Assembly: GCA_037951105.1 (NCBI GenBank)
Contig: JBAMJV010002989.1
Coordinates: forward strand, 37,349-101,348
Reading direction: 5' to 3'
Source: Echinarachnius parma
Lineage: Eukaryota; Echinodermata; Echinoidea; Clypeasteroida; Echinarachniidae
DNA length: 64,000 nucleotides
Position 1 is the stretch's first letter. The number at the start of each line of letters is the position of its first letter. Made by a program: the position numbers and the translations under genes. The notes under the pieces were generated by a model. The model searched no databases. It was not told where the DNA came from and worked only from the letters and a program-made list of their open reading frames with translations. This document shows positions 51,501 through 55,833 of this stretch, piece after piece.

Positions 51501-52213
51501 TAAGGTGAGGATTCACTATGAGTTGTTTCTGTTTAACTAAATCTTTTTTACCCAGATAGTTAGATGTTGAGCAGAGGACATGTCACATACATATCCCCAC
51601 AGCAAGGGGCATAACCAAGGAGTTTAATGTTACCCTCCTCTGGAATGCAAAAAAAAATATTTATTTAAATTATTACCTAGCAAAAAATTTAATTTGTCTT
51701 AATGTTCAATGATTGAGTGTGGATGCTTTTATGGAAGCTAATTTTGTCCACATATGTATCTATAAGTGGATAAGTCATTCTTTTATTTTTGAACAGGTTG
51801 GCTGATCCAGGCATAAGTAGGATCTGCATTAGTTGGGCAAATGAACAATGGACAAGCAATGTTTACACATGTAAAGATGAATACATTAATTGTCCTCTGG
51901 GATGAAAATTTAAAGCAGCATTCGACATGAGATGAAAGGGATCAACTTGTACTGTGTCTATTGTCATTAGGCCAAACGTTAGTACATATTTGTGGACTTT
52001 TATTTCTATTTCCAGGGCATCGGGGAGCCCCCTTTCTTCCTCGGAGCCACAGCATTCTTTGCAATAAAGCACGCCCTCTCCAGTGCACGCAAAGACAGTG
52101 GAATTGAGGGAGCCTTCCAGTTCAATATGCCATCTAATGTGGAAAGGATTCACATGGCGTGTGGAAACGTGGAGACACAAGCTGCTGCAACAGGCATGGT
52201 TACGAATGCTTGA
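13164..52213 (+). CDS. XDH-like: Gene 1: xanthine dehydrogenase/aldehyde oxidase-like molybdo-flavoenzyme, 32 exons
   Basis: Family role: XDH/AOX enzymes hydroxylate purines or aldehydes at a molybdenum centre and pass electrons through two 2Fe-2S clusters to FAD, then to NAD+ or oxygen; they are usually cytosolic or peroxisomal. Seen here: 32 exons joined with consistent phases total 3963 nt (about 1320 codons), near the usual length of about 1330. Domain order is 2Fe-2S (exons 1-6), FAD (7-14), linker (15-16), molybdopterin (16-32). Hallmarks include [42 protein letters not shown] and GIGEPP. The start is the ATG opening [13 protein letters not shown], shared with gene 2. All introns are GT-AG except intron 27 (GC-AG). 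Odd: exon 8 needs a frame change before VGNTG and exon 14 needs the opposite change. Read literally, translation stops just after the exon 8/9 junction. The predicted substrate pocket is not typical of XDH or AOX. Family membership is certain; substrate and functionality are not. Confidence 0.93.
13635..13880. mobile_element. Foldback MITE, AAGAGCTTAATTCC family, in intron 1
   Basis: Left CCTAGTTCCAAAAGGCGTTA, right GATTAAGCGCCTTTTTGGAA TTAAGCTCT. Intron 1 also holds a poly-G run at 14028-14044 next to a CAGTGGCGTAGAC terminus at about 13901. Confidence 0.65.
14195..14520. repeat. Imperfect direct repeat in intron 1 (period about 225 bp)
   Basis: The segment CTGAAAATAAA ... GGGTTGGGGTGAAATTTGGG ... 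GGTTTTTGCTACAACATGT occurs at 14198-14302 and again at 14421-14520. Confidence 0.8.
15041..15098 (+). CDS. XDH-like: Gene 1 exon 2
   Basis: Codes [19 protein letters not shown] plus one base, between acceptor ctcag and donor gtatcc. It matches the family segment that leads into the first cluster loop. It is identical in nucleotide sequence to exon 2 of gene 2. Confidence 0.93.
15383..15479 (+). CDS. XDH-like: Gene 1 exon 3 (first 2Fe-2S cluster loop)
   Basis: Acceptor atcag and donor gtgtgt. Codes [20 protein letters not shown] followed by MVSS; the three cysteines are plant-ferredoxin-type cluster ligands. The usual GCGEGG reads GCGTGG here. The acceptor at 15381-15382, not the later AG in ttacag, keeps frame with exon 2. 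Confidence 0.95.
15763..15871 (+). CDS. XDH-like: Gene 1 exon 4
   Basis: Codes [14 protein letters not shown] through [17 protein letters not shown]. It carries the fourth ligand cysteine of the first cluster and the invariant VEGIGS motif. Donor gtatgt, phase 0. Confidence 0.96.
16073..17994. mobile_element. hAT-like composite element in intron 4, TSD GTGGCCAC
   Basis: The left end CATAGGCGCCG at 16073 and right end GGCGCGCCTG at 17994 are flanked by GTGGCCAC (16065-16072 and 17995-18002). Inside are two copies of the 3' half of the family (about 16740-17094 and 17640-17994), each ending CTTCCGGCGCGCCTGGT. A foldback insert of about 90 bp lies at 17405-17492. Poly-C/G tracts are abundant. 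Related copies lie at 48463 and inside 55834-57282. Confidence 0.85.
18071..19056. mobile_element. Tc1/mariner-like non-autonomous element, copy 1 (intron 4)
   Basis: Terminal inverted repeats CTCCGCAAAAAAAGAAACTG (continuing GACACTTGTA) are flanked by TA. A second inverted pair sits inside (GTCTGTTTTCAAAAATAGCA and its complement). It has the same 986-bp length as 26791-27776. No transposase frame. Confidence 0.82.
19200..19388 (+). CDS. XDH-like: Gene 1 exon 5 (second 2Fe-2S domain)
   Basis: 63 codons starting [18 protein letters not shown] and including [12 protein letters not shown]. The CxxC and CxC pairs ligate the second 2Fe-2S cluster, which sits next to the molybdopterin in this family. 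Acceptor ctcag, donor gtgagt. Confidence 0.97.
19535..19615 (+). pseudogene. Decayed fragment of exon 5 in intron 5 of gene 1
   Basis: CCAACCTGTGTCGCTGCACA matches exon 5 CAACCTGTGTCGCTGCACAG (the LCRC cluster motif) but the rest has diverged. The related remnant in gene 2 at 62855-62940 is longer. Confidence 0.65.
19954..20034 (+). CDS. XDH-like: Gene 1 exon 6 (linker between Fe-S and FAD domains)
   Basis: 27 codons, starting [18 protein letters not shown]. The linker is variable in the family. CQVT is repeated in tandem, and the gene 2 counterpart is seven codons shorter and lacks the repeat. Acceptor ttgcag, donor gtaagc. Confidence 0.88.
20636..22500. mobile_element. Element with tandem terminal 27-mers (CGGTTGCAAAAGGTACTACATCCA), intron 6
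   Basis: Left copies at about 20639, 20788 and 20819; three head-to-tail copies at 22218-22301; an inverted copy GGATGTTGTACCTTTTGCAACCG ends near 22497. The reverse-oriented end makes this an inverted-repeat element. It has been invaded by the hAT-like element at 21683. Confidence 0.65.
21683..21931. mobile_element. Short hAT-like element, TSD CCCCCATG
   Basis: Termini CAGTGGCGTAGC and GCTACGCCACTG with exact 8-bp direct repeats CCCCCATG (21675-21682 and 21932-21939). Interior is two tandem units of about 110 bp, each with a poly-G tract. Confidence 0.88.
22528..22700. repeat. Dispersed repeat shared with intron 3 of gene 2
   Basis: GTGTCAGATATTGCACAAAATGACATTTGAGACTTCAATCC resembles 59748-59900, and a shorter piece resembles 26525-26640. 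Unclassified. Confidence 0.55.
23248..23313 (+). CDS. XDH-like: Gene 1 exon 7 (FAD domain start)
   Basis: 22 codons containing [14 protein letters not shown], the near-invariant [11 protein letters not shown] motif that starts the FAD domain of XDH/AOX. Acceptor tttag, donor gtgagg, phase 0 at both ends. Confidence 0.96.
23678..23814 (+). CDS. XDH-like: Gene 1 exon 8 (FAD-binding, with frame break)
   Basis: Starts [19 protein letters not shown] and continues to LLADDPSA in the frame set by exon 7. The conserved FAD motif QLIVGNTG at the 3' end is in the next frame (+1, or -2). Exon 9 requires the second frame. The break lies around 23780-23795. Without correction, translation stops four codons into the exon 9 junction (WRNT then TAA). 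Confidence 0.9.
24266..24433 (+). CDS. XDH-like: Gene 1 exon 9 (FAD domain)
   Basis: Joined to the VGNTG frame, it reads [20 protein letters not shown], then [20 protein letters not shown] and [15 protein letters not shown]. This matches the family FAD segment. Donor gtaagg, directly followed by a poly-C run. Confidence 0.9.
24885..24961 (+). CDS. XDH-like: Gene 1 exon 10 (FAD domain)
   Basis: Codes [20 protein letters not shown] followed by QVRNVA, the family WFAGxQVRNVA motif. Acceptor ccag, donor gtaagt. Confidence 0.95.
25150..25350 (-). mobile_element. tRNA-derived SINE, minus strand, intron 10
   Basis: On the minus strand, GGTGGCTTAGCAGTTAGAG resembles an A box and GGTTCAGACCC is a good B box, about 40 bp apart. 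A non-tRNA body follows. No clean cloverleaf was recognised, so a SINE is more likely than a tRNA gene. Confidence 0.6.
25873..25969 (+). CDS. XDH-like: Gene 1 exon 11 (FAD domain)
   Basis: Codes [20 protein letters not shown] and TLVKAG; compare the family motif SIGGNIxTASPISDLNPVFMA. The Phe that stacks on flavin in mammalian XDH is Leu here. Acceptor aatag, donor gtaggt. Confidence 0.93.
26013..26514. mobile_element. Mariner-like palindromic MITE, intron 11
   Basis: Ends CAGGGTGGC...GCCACCCTG with TA on both sides. Long inverted arms include TTCCCAAAATATAGTGGCAAAA and its degenerate complement. Open frames on both strands are by-products of the palindrome. Confidence 0.82.
26791..27776. 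mobile_element. Tc1/mariner-like non-autonomous element, copy 2 (intron 11)
   Basis: Same termini (CTCCGCAAAAAAAGAAACTG), same TA flanks and the same 986-bp length as 18071-19056, with scattered substitutions. Confidence 0.82.
28035..28144 (+). CDS. XDH-like: Gene 1 exon 12 (FAD domain)
   Basis: Codes [20 protein letters not shown], then [16 protein letters not shown]. It matches the family DFFxGYRKTxLxPEEILxSIxIP segment. Acceptor ccag, donor gtttgt. Confidence 0.94.
28727..28911 (+). CDS. XDH-like: Gene 1 exon 13 (FAD domain, C-terminal part)
   Basis: Starts [20 protein letters not shown] and ends KTCNTLIGE; contains [16 protein letters not shown], like family CYGGMANRTxxALKT. Donor gtgagt. 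Its 3' end and donor are repeated 163 bp downstream. Confidence 0.95.
28990..29074 (+). pseudogene. Tandem copy of exon 13 3' end with donor
   Basis: Repeats CTTGTGTTTGGAGGAGTTGA through GATTGGAGA plus the donor GTGAGTATGCCTG, with an internal deletion of GCCAAGCCGA-type sequence. The donor is 163 bp downstream of the real one at 28912, and following intron sequence is duplicated as well. Confidence 0.85.
29756..29923 (+). CDS. XDH-like: Gene 1 exon 14 (FAD domain end, with frame break)
   Basis: Starts [20 protein letters not shown]. The frame then has to change by -1 (or +2) near a CCC run at about 29810-29820 to reach [20 protein letters not shown], the family GGMxEYRxxLxxSFFFKFYL motif. 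Unchanged, it hits TAG at once. The sign is opposite to the exon 8 break, so the total spliced length stays divisible by three. Donor gtaagc. Confidence 0.9.
29955..30310 (+). pseudogene. Two decayed tandem copies of exon 14 in intron 14
   Basis: CGTGGCAACCTGCCTCCGTA (about 30035) and CATGGCAACCTGCCTCCTCA (about 30252) match exon 14 CATGACAACCTGCCTCCTCA. Each is followed by a diverged version of the rest of the exon. The first keeps a GTAAGCT donor at 30104, 180 bp after the real donor. Stops and deletions prevent coding. Confidence 0.8.
30411..30566. mobile_element. Foldback MITE in intron 14
   Basis: Left AGCCCATTTCATAAACCACT and right AGTGTTTTATGAAATGGGCT are inverted repeats. Inner arms CAATTGTTGTAAGTGT and its complement continue the pairing. 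Confidence 0.8.
30640..30735 (+). pseudogene. Exon 15 duplicate (15'), acceptor intact, 3' end lost
   Basis: Acceptor cttgcag, then an open frame [20 protein letters not shown] related to exon 15 ([19 protein letters not shown]). It is in the correct frame but one codon longer. Its 3' end and donor are lost where GAT-repeat/LINE sequence begins at about 30737. Possibly a former alternative exon. Confidence 0.75.
30738..31480 (-). mobile_element. LINE 3' fragment, minus strand, between exon 15' and exon 15
   Basis: The minus strand encodes [20 protein letters not shown] and [20 protein letters not shown], typical of the C-terminus of non-LTR retrotransposon reverse transcriptases. A 3' untranslated part, an A-rich run (about 30915-30955 on +) and GAT repeats at both edges surround it. 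Confidence 0.75.
31499..31594 (+). CDS. XDH-like: Gene 1 exon 15 (linker)
   Basis: 32 codons, [20 protein letters not shown] then [12 protein letters not shown]; the position fits the variable linker before the molybdopterin domain. Acceptor ggcag, donor gtatga. A close copy lies upstream at 30640. Confidence 0.87.
32007..32124 (+). CDS. XDH-like: Gene 1 exon 16 (start of molybdopterin domain)
   Basis: Contains [20 protein letters not shown] followed by DDIPLTEG, matching the family motif GRPxxHxxAxxQxxGEAxYxDDIP. Acceptor cctag, donor gtgaga, phase 1. Confidence 0.96.
32411..32462 (+). CDS. XDH-like: Gene 1 exon 17
   Basis: Codes [17 protein letters not shown], the family ELxLxxVxSxRAHAKI motif. 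Acceptor tgcag, donor gtaagt, phase 2. Confidence 0.94.
33155..33296. repeat. Degenerate minisatellite (GGACAACTACCACCC), intron 17
   Basis: About ten units of 13-15 bp with GGACAATTACCCCC variants. A single related unit occurs at 5980-5995 on the opposite strand. Confidence 0.82.
33345..33545. repeat. ATT/ATC microsatellites, intron 17
   Basis: ATT-rich stretch followed by about eleven ATC units and then ATT units. Confidence 0.85.
34202..34772. mobile_element. TTAA-flanked MITE, family B, copy 2 (intron 17)
   Basis: TTAAAGGGATAGTTGAGTTT at left and AAACTCAACTATCCCTTTAA at right form a 25-bp inverted repeat ending in TTAA. Interior matches 783-1324. A truncated right end is also seen at about 50595-50632. 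Confidence 0.85.
35291..35476. mobile_element. CAGTGGCGTAGC-family hAT-like element, decayed (intron 17)
   Basis: Ends CAGTGGCGTAGCA and TGCTTCACCACTG, interior poly-G and poly-C tracts. No clean target duplication is left. Confidence 0.65.
35548..35665 (+). CDS. XDH-like: Gene 1 exon 18
   Basis: Codes [20 protein letters not shown] then [19 protein letters not shown], matching family SIDxSxAxxxPGVxxFxxxxDVPGSN and VFAxxK. Acceptor catag, donor gtatat. Confidence 0.95.
36130..36252 (+). CDS. XDH-like: Gene 1 exon 19
   Basis: 41 codons, [20 protein letters not shown] then [20 protein letters not shown]. Matches the family VxCVGQxIGAVVAxxxxxAxxAAxxVxVxYE segment. Acceptor aatag, donor gtaagc. 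Confidence 0.96.
36361..36640 (+). pseudogene. Two decayed copies of exon 20 upstream of exon 20 (intron 19)
   Basis: GGAGACAGAGTTTGTCCATA ... GAGCATGCAGGAGGCAGA (36374-36425) and TATGGAGACCGTAGGGAGCT ... GGATGGATCCTGG (36564-36610) both match exon 20 nucleotides. Both have in-frame stops or shifts. The first keeps a TTTTAG-type acceptor. Confidence 0.8.
36791..37009 (+). CDS. XDH-like: Gene 1 exon 20 (molybdopterin domain)
   Basis: 73 codons starting [40 protein letters not shown] is nearly identical to the XDH consensus, and STQ holds the conserved cofactor-contact Gln (bovine Q767). Two decayed copies lie upstream in intron 19. Acceptor cctag, donor gtaaaa. Confidence 0.97.
37325..37455 (+). 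CDS. XDH-like: Gene 1 exon 21 (molybdopterin loop)
   Basis: Codes [20 protein letters not shown], then [27 protein letters not shown] is the cofactor loop. The next residue is Asp where XDH has catalytic-pocket Glu802 and AOX has Val. Acceptor atag, donor gtaagt, phase 2. Confidence 0.96.
38267..38441 (+). CDS. XDH-like: Gene 1 exon 22
   Basis: Codes [20 protein letters not shown] then [20 protein letters not shown]. Matches family RPVRxxLDRxEDMxxTGGRHPF. Acceptor catag, donor gtgagt. Confidence 0.97.
38795..38870. repeat. Perfect inverted repeat, 36-bp arms and 4-bp loop, intron 22
   Basis: Left arm 38795-38830 starts ATACGATATGCAGAAAACGC; right arm 38835-38870 is its exact reverse complement. 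The loop is CTAT. It lies 87 bp before the exon 23 acceptor. Confidence 0.97.
38958..39149 (+). CDS. XDH-like: Gene 1 exon 23 (substrate-pocket region)
   Basis: 64 codons starting [20 protein letters not shown] and including [20 protein letters not shown]. The family motif AFRGFGxPQ reads AMRGAGVPD. The Arg is kept, but the substrate-stacking Phe914 aligns to Ala and Arg880 (in MERALF) aligns to Ser. Acceptor tcag, donor gtatgc. Confidence 0.95.
39160..39350 (+). mobile_element. SINE-like repeat just downstream of exon 23
   Basis: GGGAGTTGAGATGGTGCACA, TTGAACATACCTGATGACCA and a TATATTATTTT tail are shared with 49605-49782 and, more decayed, 42905-43030. Confidence 0.6.
39870..40055 (+). mobile_element. 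Probable LINE reverse-transcriptase C-terminal fragment, intron 23
   Basis: The open frame [20 protein letters not shown] resembles the WNxLPxxVxxxxSLxxFK end of non-LTR retrotransposon proteins. Followed by short telomere-like CCCTAACCCTAACCC at about 40098-40113. Confidence 0.5.
40481..40629 (+). CDS. XDH-like: Gene 1 exon 24
   Basis: Codes [20 protein letters not shown], then [20 protein letters not shown] and VNDFN. Matches the family CWxxCxxxSxYxxRxxxVxxFN segment. Acceptor tgcag, donor gtgtgt, phase 2. Confidence 0.94.
41751..41876. repeat. Hairpin-forming inverted repeat, intron 24
   Basis: TGCAATGGTACGAATATTTG ... GGTGAAAGATGGAATGTT pairs with ...AACATTCCATCTTTCACC ... AATATTCGTACCATTGCA; about 50-bp arms around a GAGGCGGAGCCGAG-type loop. 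Confidence 0.85.
42150..42310 (+). promoter_or_regulatory. Promoter-like cluster inside intron 24 (two CREs, CCAAT, TATA)
   Basis: TGACGTCA at 42163-42170 and 42214-42221, each within TTGCACG/CGTGCAA inverted flanks; CCAAT at 42271-42275; TATATAA at 42302-42308. A 79-codon open frame starts at 42455, but its product is unrecognised. The cluster may belong to a mobile element. Confidence 0.4.
42732..42822. mobile_element. Short TTAA-ended foldback element, intron 24
   Basis: TTAACCCATTCAGGACTGAT at left and ATCAGTCCTGAATGGATTAA at right, about 90 bp in all. Confidence 0.75.
43067..43208. mobile_element. Foldback MITE, intron 24
   Basis: GGCCCCGTTGCACGAAGAGATACAATC-type left arm and GATTGTATCCCATTCTGCAACGTGGCC-type right arm pair over nearly 60 bp, including TAAGTTACAA and TTGTAACTTA. 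Confidence 0.8.
43367..44117. mobile_element. Foldback MITE interrupted by another MITE, intron 24
   Basis: Outer arms GGGGTGTTTCATAAAGATCC ... CTCTAAGTTGGACTTA and the inverted counterpart ending TTAGGATCTTTGTGAAACAC. The right arm is split at a TTAA by the inner element at 43642-44087. Confidence 0.82.
43642..44087 (-). mobile_element. TTAA-flanked MITE, family A, nested copy
   Basis: TTAAAGGGGACCACC ... GGTGGTACCCTTTAA. The sequence is the reverse complement of 53513-53960 with substitutions. TTAA ends fit a piggyBac-type element. Confidence 0.85.
44270..44354 (+). CDS. XDH-like: Gene 1 exon 25
   Basis: Codes [20 protein letters not shown] then SGGPTLNQ. Family sequence is xWKKRGLxxxPxxFGISFTVPFLNQ. 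The pocket Phe1009 is kept (MSF), but the next residues TVPF are replaced by SGGPT, one residue longer. Acceptor ttaag, donor gtatgt. Confidence 0.94.
44865..44960 (+). CDS. XDH-like: Gene 1 exon 26
   Basis: 32 codons, [20 protein letters not shown] then [16 protein letters not shown] binds the molybdopterin cofactor in the family. Acceptor tgcag, donor gtaaaa. Confidence 0.97.
45504..45632 (+). CDS. XDH-like: Gene 1 exon 27 (GC donor)
   Basis: 43 codons, [20 protein letters not shown] then [20 protein letters not shown] and AVK. The family reading joins AVK directly to [13 protein letters not shown] in exon 28, so the donor is GCAAGT at 45633, a GC-AG intron. Confidence 0.95.
46095..46169 (+). 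CDS. XDH-like: Gene 1 exon 28
   Basis: 25 codons, [20 protein letters not shown] then TWEEW, matching family AACxTILxRLEPxxxxNPxxxWExW. Acceptor cttag, donor gtgagt. Confidence 0.96.
46580..46632 (+). CDS. XDH-like: Gene 1 exon 29
   Basis: Codes [18 protein letters not shown], matching family VxxAYxDRVSLSATGFYR. Donor gtaagc; a repeat element starts 12 bp after the exon end. Confidence 0.95.
46645..47933. mobile_element. AGCTCATCCGG element with tandem repeats of about 160 bp, intron 29
   Basis: Starts AGCTCATCCGGCCCGAAGGG, followed by CCGTCCGTCC repeats, then about six units of roughly 160 bp each with TGCTTCTTCTCCTTCATTTC and ACCGATTTTGATTTGG, then a T-rich run, ending CGGATGAGC. The first and last bases are inverted. 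Confidence 0.75.
48463..49357. mobile_element. hAT-like element, TSD ATTACTAC, intron 29
   Basis: Ends CATAGGCGCCGGAA and TTCCGGCGCGCCTG flanked by ATTACTAC (48455-48462 and 49358-49365). Same family as 16073-17994. Confidence 0.88.
49605..49785 (+). mobile_element. SINE-like repeat ending in the exon 30 acceptor
   Basis: GGGAGTTGAGATGGTGAACA, CCTGATGACCAAGGGTAATA and tail GCGCCATATAAATAAAAAAT followed by ATTATTATT run up to the acceptor at 49790. Shared with 39160-39350. Confidence 0.65.
49791..49971 (+). CDS. XDH-like: Gene 1 exon 30
   Basis: Contains [20 protein letters not shown] then [20 protein letters not shown], both strong XDH/AOX signatures. The acceptor gtgaag directly follows an ATT-rich SINE-like tail and has a poor pyrimidine tract. 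Donor gtaatt. Several decayed copies of its 3' end follow. Confidence 0.96.
50090..50930 (+). pseudogene. Array of decayed copies of the exon 30 3' end, intron 30
   Basis: At least five degenerate versions of exon 30 (GACATTGTCATGGATGTTGG ... AACCCTGCCAT ... GGCCAGGTAA) near 50110, 50292, 50490, 50680-50790 and 50890. Several keep GGTAAG-like donors and the flanking words AAGATCTA and TTCAGGAAAAGGAT from the start of intron 30. None can be translated fully. Confidence 0.82.
51149..51340 (+). CDS. XDH-like: Gene 1 exon 31
   Basis: 64 codons starting [20 protein letters not shown] and including [20 protein letters not shown]. Matches family VEGAFVQGxGxxxxEE and GPxTYKIPxxxDIPxEFxVxLL. Acceptor tgaag, donor gtaagg. 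Confidence 0.96.
51380..51504 (+). pseudogene. Tandem copy of exon 31 3' half with donor, open frame kept
   Basis: TTCAATGTCACCCTCCTCAG through TACTCATCTAAG is almost unchanged from exon 31 and followed by GTGAGG at 51505, 164 bp after the real donor. The frame is open through [21 protein letters not shown] third, weaker copy lies at about 51569-51645. Confidence 0.85.
52016..52213 (+). CDS. XDH-like: Gene 1 exon 32 (terminal exon with catalytic Glu)
   Basis: Starts [20 protein letters not shown]. The Glu of GEPP is the catalytic base (bovine E1261) and is kept. The frame ends at TGA 52211-52213, giving a C-terminus about 15-20 residues shorter than mammalian XDH. No clear AATAAA follows closely, so an extra tiny exon cannot be excluded. 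Confidence 0.93.
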   Translation, partial: GIGEPPFFLGATAFFAIKHALSSARKDSGIEGAFQFNMPSNVERIHMACGNVETQAAATGMVTNA

Positions 52214-52368
52214 AAATACAGTTATAAATTTAATCACCATCATGATTAGTTGATGCAGTAAAGTGGAACCAGGTTATGAAGAGTTGTGTTATGCTTGTAT
52301 CAAAACCTTCTTTTAATTAAGTTATGTATATTCCCTTTCTGTTCCTTATATGTTACCCTGATGTATGA

Positions 52369-52585
52369 CAGTGGCGGATCTACGGGGGGGGGGGGGGTTA
52401 TGGGGTTTAACCCCCCCCCCCCCCCCCTTGGGCTGCCAAGTGAAAATGTATCAGTGAAAAAAGTGAAAAAAAGTGAACAAAAATCACTTACGGGGGTTCA
52501 AAATAGCAAAAACAATTCGCGGCTCGTGGACATTGAGTCAACCCCCCCCCCCCCCCCCCCTTAGCAAAAAAGCTAGATCCGCCCG
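52369..52585. mobile_element. hAT-like short element, CAGTGGCGGATCTA family
   Basis: Ends CAGTGGCGGATCTA and TAGATCCGCCCG with poly-G and poly-C tracts inside. Target duplication not clear. Confidence 0.65.
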
Positions 52586-53164
52586 TCTAAAGAGCTGACT
52601 ACAAGCACAAAATATAGGGTCTTTGGAGCTACAAAAACCCTGAAACGTGAGTTAAAGGGGTCTAAGGAACAAACTAACTACAAAAGACATAGACTTGGAG
52701 CTACCAAAGACCTACGGAAACCCTCAAAAAGGCTCAAATGGTGGTCCAAGGAGCTGAACTAGAGAATTTGACTTGGCGCTAGTCAAATACATAGCCAAGT
52801 CATTCTGGGGCACTTCCGGGTGTGTATGGAGCCGAAATAGAAGAAGAATAATGGACTTGGCGCTACTCAACTACCTAGCCAAGGGGTCTATGGAGCGGCA
52901 ATATTGGAAAATCGGGTATCTTTAGAGCTGCGATCGGGTGTGAAAACGGGGTTCTTTTAAGCGGCACATACCCGTCTTACATTATACATGAGTGCCCCCC
53001 CCCCCCCCCGGGGTAATAACTCACCAATAAAAGCATATAGACCACCTGATGGTCCAAATTATAATAAATGATATTCTAACTATGTAATTAAATGTAAGTG
53101 GCATCATAACTCTCTGCGCCAATAAATACATACATTGACCAAAGAGCAATACAATACTGAGGAG
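52586..53164. other. Intergenic, no gene seen
   Basis: Contains repeated GACTTGGCGCTA and GGAGCTA words and a poly-C run at 52995. No coding or transposon termini recognised. Confidence 0.5.
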
Positions 53165-54690
53165 AAAAATATGATACACTATTGATCATGGAATATTATA
53201 TATATTAGAAACTTATGGAATCAGAGGGACCGTTCTTTCTTGGTTTAAAGATTATTTAAATAATACACGACAATTTGTTGATTTTAAATTTAATTCGTCG
53301 CTTACTTCAACCATTAAATGTGGAGTGCCACAAGGCTCTATTTTAGGTCCCTTACTCTTTTTGATTTATATTAATGACATTGTAAACACATACATTTTAT
53401 TTGCAGACGACACTAATATATTTTATTCACATACAAATTTGAATACTCTCATTGAAACTTTGAATAGTGAATTAGATAGTGTATTACTTGGTTTAAATGT
53501 AATAAACTATATTTAAAGGGTACCACCACCCAAAAATAATATTCTTATTAAAGAAAAGGTAACACATTTAGTATTCCATTCCATCAAAAAGTTCACAAAA
53601 ATATGTTTCCAGAAAAAAGAAGAACAAAATTGGAAACGCATTACCATTCTAAAGCATGCGTTCATGCGGTCTGAGTTACGCAGACTGCTATGTGTGCGGT
53701 GAATTGCAACGTGTGCAGAGCGAACGAATCGCCCGGGAATCTATTGTTTACAAACGTGCGCGTGAATAGCATTGGCGCACTCGCAAATGGTTGGCCCGTA
53801 TGGAACCAGGAAATAGCAGTGGTTCCGTAAGTGGTGGAAATTAATTGCTTTGTTTATGAATTACACAACCTTTTGCAAAATGTTGGGTATCTATTTGATA
53901 TCACAAAACGGTGCCAAAACTATAATAATGTGTTGTTCTTTGCCTGGTGGTCCCCTTTAAATATAAATAAAACTAACTTTATATATTTTAAGAGTTTTCA
54001 CTCTACACACGAACTTGTTGCTAATATATGAATTGATAGGATTCCTATTGTACAAAATGATCCAGTTAAATTTCTAGGCGTTATAATAGATTCTAATTTG
54101 ATATGGCATCCTCATATAAATAGTATATGTACTCAGGTTTCCAGAGCATATAGGTATATTATATAAATTGAAATACTTTCTTTCAAAAAGGACACTAATT
54201 ACGATACATAATTCATTCATATTCTCTTATATTTCATAATGTAATAAAGCATGGGGAAATAGTAGTGTGACGAAAATTAATACAATATTTCTTCTACAAA
54301 AGAAAGCGTTACGTATATGCGCTCATGCGCATTTTTTAGCCAACACAGATCCTATATTTTATGAATTTAAAACTCTGAAAATAAATGATATTCACACCTT
54401 TCAATCAGCAATATTTATGTATAAATTTTCAATCAATATACTTCCGAAACCATTCCATACTTTATTCACATATAATACTGATATTCATTCGTACCCCACC
54501 CGACATTCATCTGACCTTCACCTTAATAATCCTAAAGTTTTAATAGCCCATGCATAGATCTATAAGACATCATGGACCCGACATTTGGAATAATCTGCCC
54601 CAAAACATAAAACAATGCACATCCCTTTATTCTTTTAAAGCCCATATGAAAACAAATCTTATATTAAAATATTTTACTTAGACTCCCATC
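53165..54690 (+). mobile_element. Broken non-LTR retrotransposon (LINE) with reverse-transcriptase motifs
   Basis: Frame pieces read YGIRGTVLSWFKDYLNNTRQ, then GVPQGSILGPLLFLIYINDI and FADDTNIF, which are RT motifs. Later pieces are FLGVIIDSNLIWHPHI and ALRICAHAHFLANTDP. Stops and frameshifts interrupt it and a TTAA MITE sits inside (53513-53960). Clade not determined; CR1/L2/Jockey-like by motif. Confidence 0.85.
53513..53960 (+). mobile_element. TTAA-flanked MITE, family A, inside the LINE
   Basis: TTAAAGGGTACCACCACCC at left, GGTGGTCCCCTTTAA at right. Reverse complement of 43642-44087. The RT-like sequence resumes after it. Confidence 0.87.
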
Positions 54691-55833
54691 AAAACCTGAT
54701 CATTTCATTTTATTTATGAAATTTGATAAATAGTGAATTTATTTGTTTATTAATTGTCATTGGTACATTGTTTAATATTAGTAACTGTTATGGCGCGACA
54801 TTATAGAGAAAAATGTGTGTTTTGCACCCGCATCAGCACGTACAATATACATGCATCCCTTTTTATTTTATACAATATAGAATAAACATACGTTTGCACT
54901 TGCACTGTTGACCCGCTCAACACGCTTTTAATTTATTTTATTTTATTTGTATTTATATTTTTTTTTATAAATTAGATTACGAGTTAGTAATTGTTATACA
55001 GCACCTTTTGGCACCATGTAGCCCCCCCCCCCCCCCCCCCCCCCCAGGCCACCATCCACTCAAGCTCCCTGCTTATGATGGTTGGTCTGCTGCATTTGTT
55101 TATTTGTTGTAAGAATATACATCCATTATTGTCACATTAATTTATATGATTATATAACTATTCCCATTTCATTGTTTTATTATTATGTATGTAAAAATGT
55201 TCATTGTATATTTTATTTTGATTTTGTTAATAATTGCAGAAATTGTTTATTTGTTGTAAGAATATACATCCATTATTGTCACATTAATTTATATGATTAT
55301 ATAACTATTCCCATTTCATTGTTCTATTATTATGTATGTGAAAATGTTCCTTGTATATTTTATTTTGATTTTGTTAATAAATGCAGAAATAAATCTGCCT
55401 TAAAAAATATACATGTACTCTCATGCCACCTCACAAGTGTTATGCTTTGACATTATGGCACTATTAGATGCAAATATGAGAGGTAAAATCTAACAAAACA
55501 AAAAAGCAAAAATGCAAAAAATATTATAAAGTATGCCATTTTATTAATGTCATGTCTTCTTATACATATACCCACTTACATTTATATGGCACTATTTCAT
55601 ACAAATATGAGAGATAAAACCTAAAAAAGGATTTGACAAATCTTCAATTGCACAAAAAAATGAATTGCATTTGCAAATCTAATAATTATGGTGCAAAACT
55701 AAAAGTCTCAGATGATTCAATATGATTAGTTATGTAATAAAAAGAACTATTCATGCTTTGTAAAGTTTACTGGATAATGTTTTTATTACCATTCTGTAAA
55801 CAGTATAAAAGAGTACAGAACTTATGACGTCAT
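54691..55833. other. Intergenic: LINE tail region and a direct repeat
   Basis: AT-rich; poly-C at 55022-55045. A segment of about 147 bp beginning TTTATTTGTTGTAAGAATAT is repeated head to tail (about 55097-55243 and 55244-55390). No gene recognised. Confidence 0.6.
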
